From NCBI GenBank assembly GCA_963971285.1, contig OZ020262.1:11104745-11168744 (forward strand): a stretch of DNA of 64,000 nt, in the 5' to 3' direction. This DNA is from Astropecten irregularis (taxonomy: Eukaryota; Echinodermata; Asteroidea; Paxillosida; Astropectinidae). Made by a program: the position numbers and the translations under genes. Positions 62,242 through 64,000 of this stretch are shown one piece after another (the first letter of the stretch is position 1; every line of letters begins with the position of its first letter). Under the pieces are notes generated by a model. It was not told the origin of the DNA, searched no databases, and was given only the letters and a program-made list of their open reading frames with translations.

Positions 62242-63954
62242 CTACTTATCGTCCCCCTTATTCATTGGTTTCTGACCATCTTTGTCTGTAGGTCTTTCCC
62301 CTCTGGGTTTCTCACGGGGTTTGTCAGTCCTCCTGTCACCTCCCCTAGGCTTGTCAGAGCCTCTGTCTCTCTGTCTGTCATTATTTGCTCGATCGTCTTC
62401 TCTTGGAGTGCTTCCTCTTCTGTCGCCTCCTTTATCTCTTGGCTTGTCCTGTGAGCGATCTCCGTCCCTCGAGGTGTAAGGGACTTTGTCGCCGCGGGGT
62501 TTGTTGCTGGGGCCGCCTCGGGTTGACTCGCCGCTCCTCGGTTTGGTATTTCCATCTCTTGGCTGATTGGTGCCTTTATCTCGGGGTCGATCGCTATCTC
62601 TGGGTTTGTCTTCCCGTCGAGGTCGATCATCCCTGCCTCCATCCCTCCGCGGGGGTCTCTGGTCGCCTCCTCGTGGGCCCCGTCCTCCGTCTCTTCTGTC
62701 CCTCCTGTCATCTCGTTGCGGATCTTGACGCCGTTGGTCACTGCTCACTTGACCCCTGCCTCCTCTTCCTTCTGAGGCTCTGTCCTCCCTCGTGGTGTCC
62801 TTACTGTCCCTCCCCCAGTCGCTCCTGTCCTCGGTGGACTCCGTTTTGTTTTGTTGAGAAGCCGATTTAGCATTGCCGTCCCTGGGGCTGGACCTTGCGC
62901 TGCTCGACTTCTCCCCACCGTCCGACCCCTTTGAACCTGATGCCCTGTGACCTGGTTGATAAAGAGCCATGGTTGGGCGATCCTGTACCAAAAAAAGATC
63001 GAGAATGAAAAAAGGATTTAAACCCTCAAAAATCCACATGATAGAGAGATAATCAAACACAATTCTGGAACTGACTTTACAAGATAGCAGTTTTTGACTA
63101 CCTTATTGCGAAGACGATCGGATCCTTCCTTTCCTCTAGACGATCTTCCGGACTTCTCGCTAGTTCCCTCAGAAGAGTCAGTTCCGAGATCGGAGCTCCG
63201 CCTTCTGTGTGCTCGCGCCGTCTCACTTGAAGAAGCCTCCTTCTCGTCTTTCTTCCCCGATGCCTCTCTGCCCTGCTCTGTTGGTTTAGGACGACTGTCT
63301 CGGTCGGGTCTCTTCTCGCTGGAGCGGGACGGCTCTTCCTTCTTGCCTCTTTCACTGTCTCTTCCTCCCTGTCTATGTGACCTCTCATTGTACGAATCTC
63401 TCCGGGAGCTTTCACGTCTCTCATCCCTCTGAGGCTGGCTCTTTGATGGCTGTCCCTTCGATGGTTGAGATGTGTCTGTATCTGATTAAAACAGAAACAG
63501 ACGACAGTATCTAATATTAGGATCAAGAACGTTTTATATCACAGCACATGCTTAGAATTATTTGAAATCTATCTCGAAAGACACTTTTGTTCAAGAGTGT
63601 TTCTGGTCTCTCAAATGTGACGAAGTCTAGAAGGAGAAGCTACCTTTGCTAGAGCGATTTTCCGTGGATGTTCTTGTGTCTCCGTCGCGTCCTCTCTCCC
63701 TCTCTCCCCCACGGTGTCTGTCTCGGTCTCTGTCACGGGGTCTGTCTGCCCCTCCACCGCCTCCACGCCTGTCCCTGTCCTTGTTACGATCCCGCTCTCC
63801 TCTCCTCCCCTGATCCTTGTCACGGTCGCTTCGATCGTGATCCTGATTTCGATCTTTCAGTCGGCCCTTGTCCCTTTCGTCTCTGTCCAGTGGACCAGAT
63901 GACCGATGGTGGTCTCTGTCCGATCGGGACTGTTGGTGAGAGTCTTTCTCCTTC
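62242..63954 (-). CDS. UPF3: UPF3 (regulator of nonsense transcripts 3), C-terminal three exons
   Basis: Exons in transcript order: 63954-63644, 63481-63102 and 62982-62242, phases 1 and 0 matching. The gene continues past the right edge, so the RRM-like UPF2-binding domain is not in view. Exon 1 here is an RD/RE-rich low-complexity region. Exon 2 ends ...DRLRNK and exon 3 begins DRPTMALYQPGHRAS. The joined segment RLRNK-DRPTMALYQPG is the exon-junction-complex-binding motif of UPF3A/B. UPF3 links UPF2/UPF1 to the EJC in nonsense-mediated decay and acts in nucleus and cytoplasm. After the motif comes an unusually long tail of about 235 residues, rich in R, D, G, K and P (PRDGG, DKPRD, RPRDK repeats), ending NKGDDK. 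Human UPF3B has a far shorter tail there. Confidence 0.88.
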
Positions 63955-64000
63955 CTACAAATCAAGAAGAGCAAGAAACGGTGATTAATCATTCCGCAAA

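Noticed and set aside
62206..62870. Plus-strand frames rich in Leu/Ser/Cys opposite UPF3
   Set aside because: Mirror images of the Arg/Asp-rich UPF3 tail.

Overview
This is a stretch of animal nuclear genome. It is about 60% A+T, with intron-rich genes, GT-AG splice sites, long introns and dense short repeats. Gene content (TBC1D24, SERP1/RAMP4, ABCC5, UPF3) is bilaterian. The tRNA-derived SINEs and many short palindromic (foldback/MITE-like) elements suggest a marine deuterostome, most likely an echinoderm such as a sea star. That species guess is an inference; the animal assignment is secure. No rRNA, functional tRNA, CRISPR or bacterial-type operon is visible. All gene models were assembled by eye from reading frames and splice-site phases, and every listed junction keeps frame.

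Layout, left to right. 2290-8584 (+): a five-exon gene for an unrecognised, largely disordered protein of about 550 aa. 11151-13036 (-): the 3' four exons of a gene joining an SH3 domain to a C2H2 zinc finger. 15202-24681 (+): a TBC1D24 orthologue (TBC plus TLDc domains, ten coding exons, about 619 aa). It is preceded in the same apparent transcript by a spliced 27-codon membrane-peptide ORF ending 13 nt before the TBC1D24 start. 28797-30513 (-): a four-exon, 188-aa coiled-coil protein whose C-terminus resembles that of eIF2A/PYM. 32629-35682 (+): SERP1/RAMP4, three exons, 64 aa. 40487-55756 (-): an ABCC5/MRP5-type ABC exporter with 25 coding exons and about 1478 aa, plus likely non-coding 5' exons reaching about 60.4 kb. 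62242-63954 (-): the last three exons of UPF3, identified by its exon-junction-complex-binding motif; the RRM end lies beyond the right edge.

The genes do not form a pathway cluster. There are thematic links: UPF3 and possibly the PYM/eIF2A-like protein act around translation and the exon junction complex, SERP1 at the ER translocon, TBC1D24 in vesicle traffic, and ABCC5 in export of cyclic nucleotides and other organic anions.

The most unusual content lies between and inside genes. It includes the small ORF directly upstream of TBC1D24; a decayed second copy of part of TBC1D24 exon 3, cut off at its donor site by a foldback element; an eight-unit, strictly 56-bp array with a three-unit higher-order period; a head-to-head SINE dimer with a 14-bp target duplication nested in a pogo-like element; a near-perfect 34-bp-arm palindrome and a longer imperfect one in ABCC5 introns; and a set of foldback elements that share termini but not interiors.
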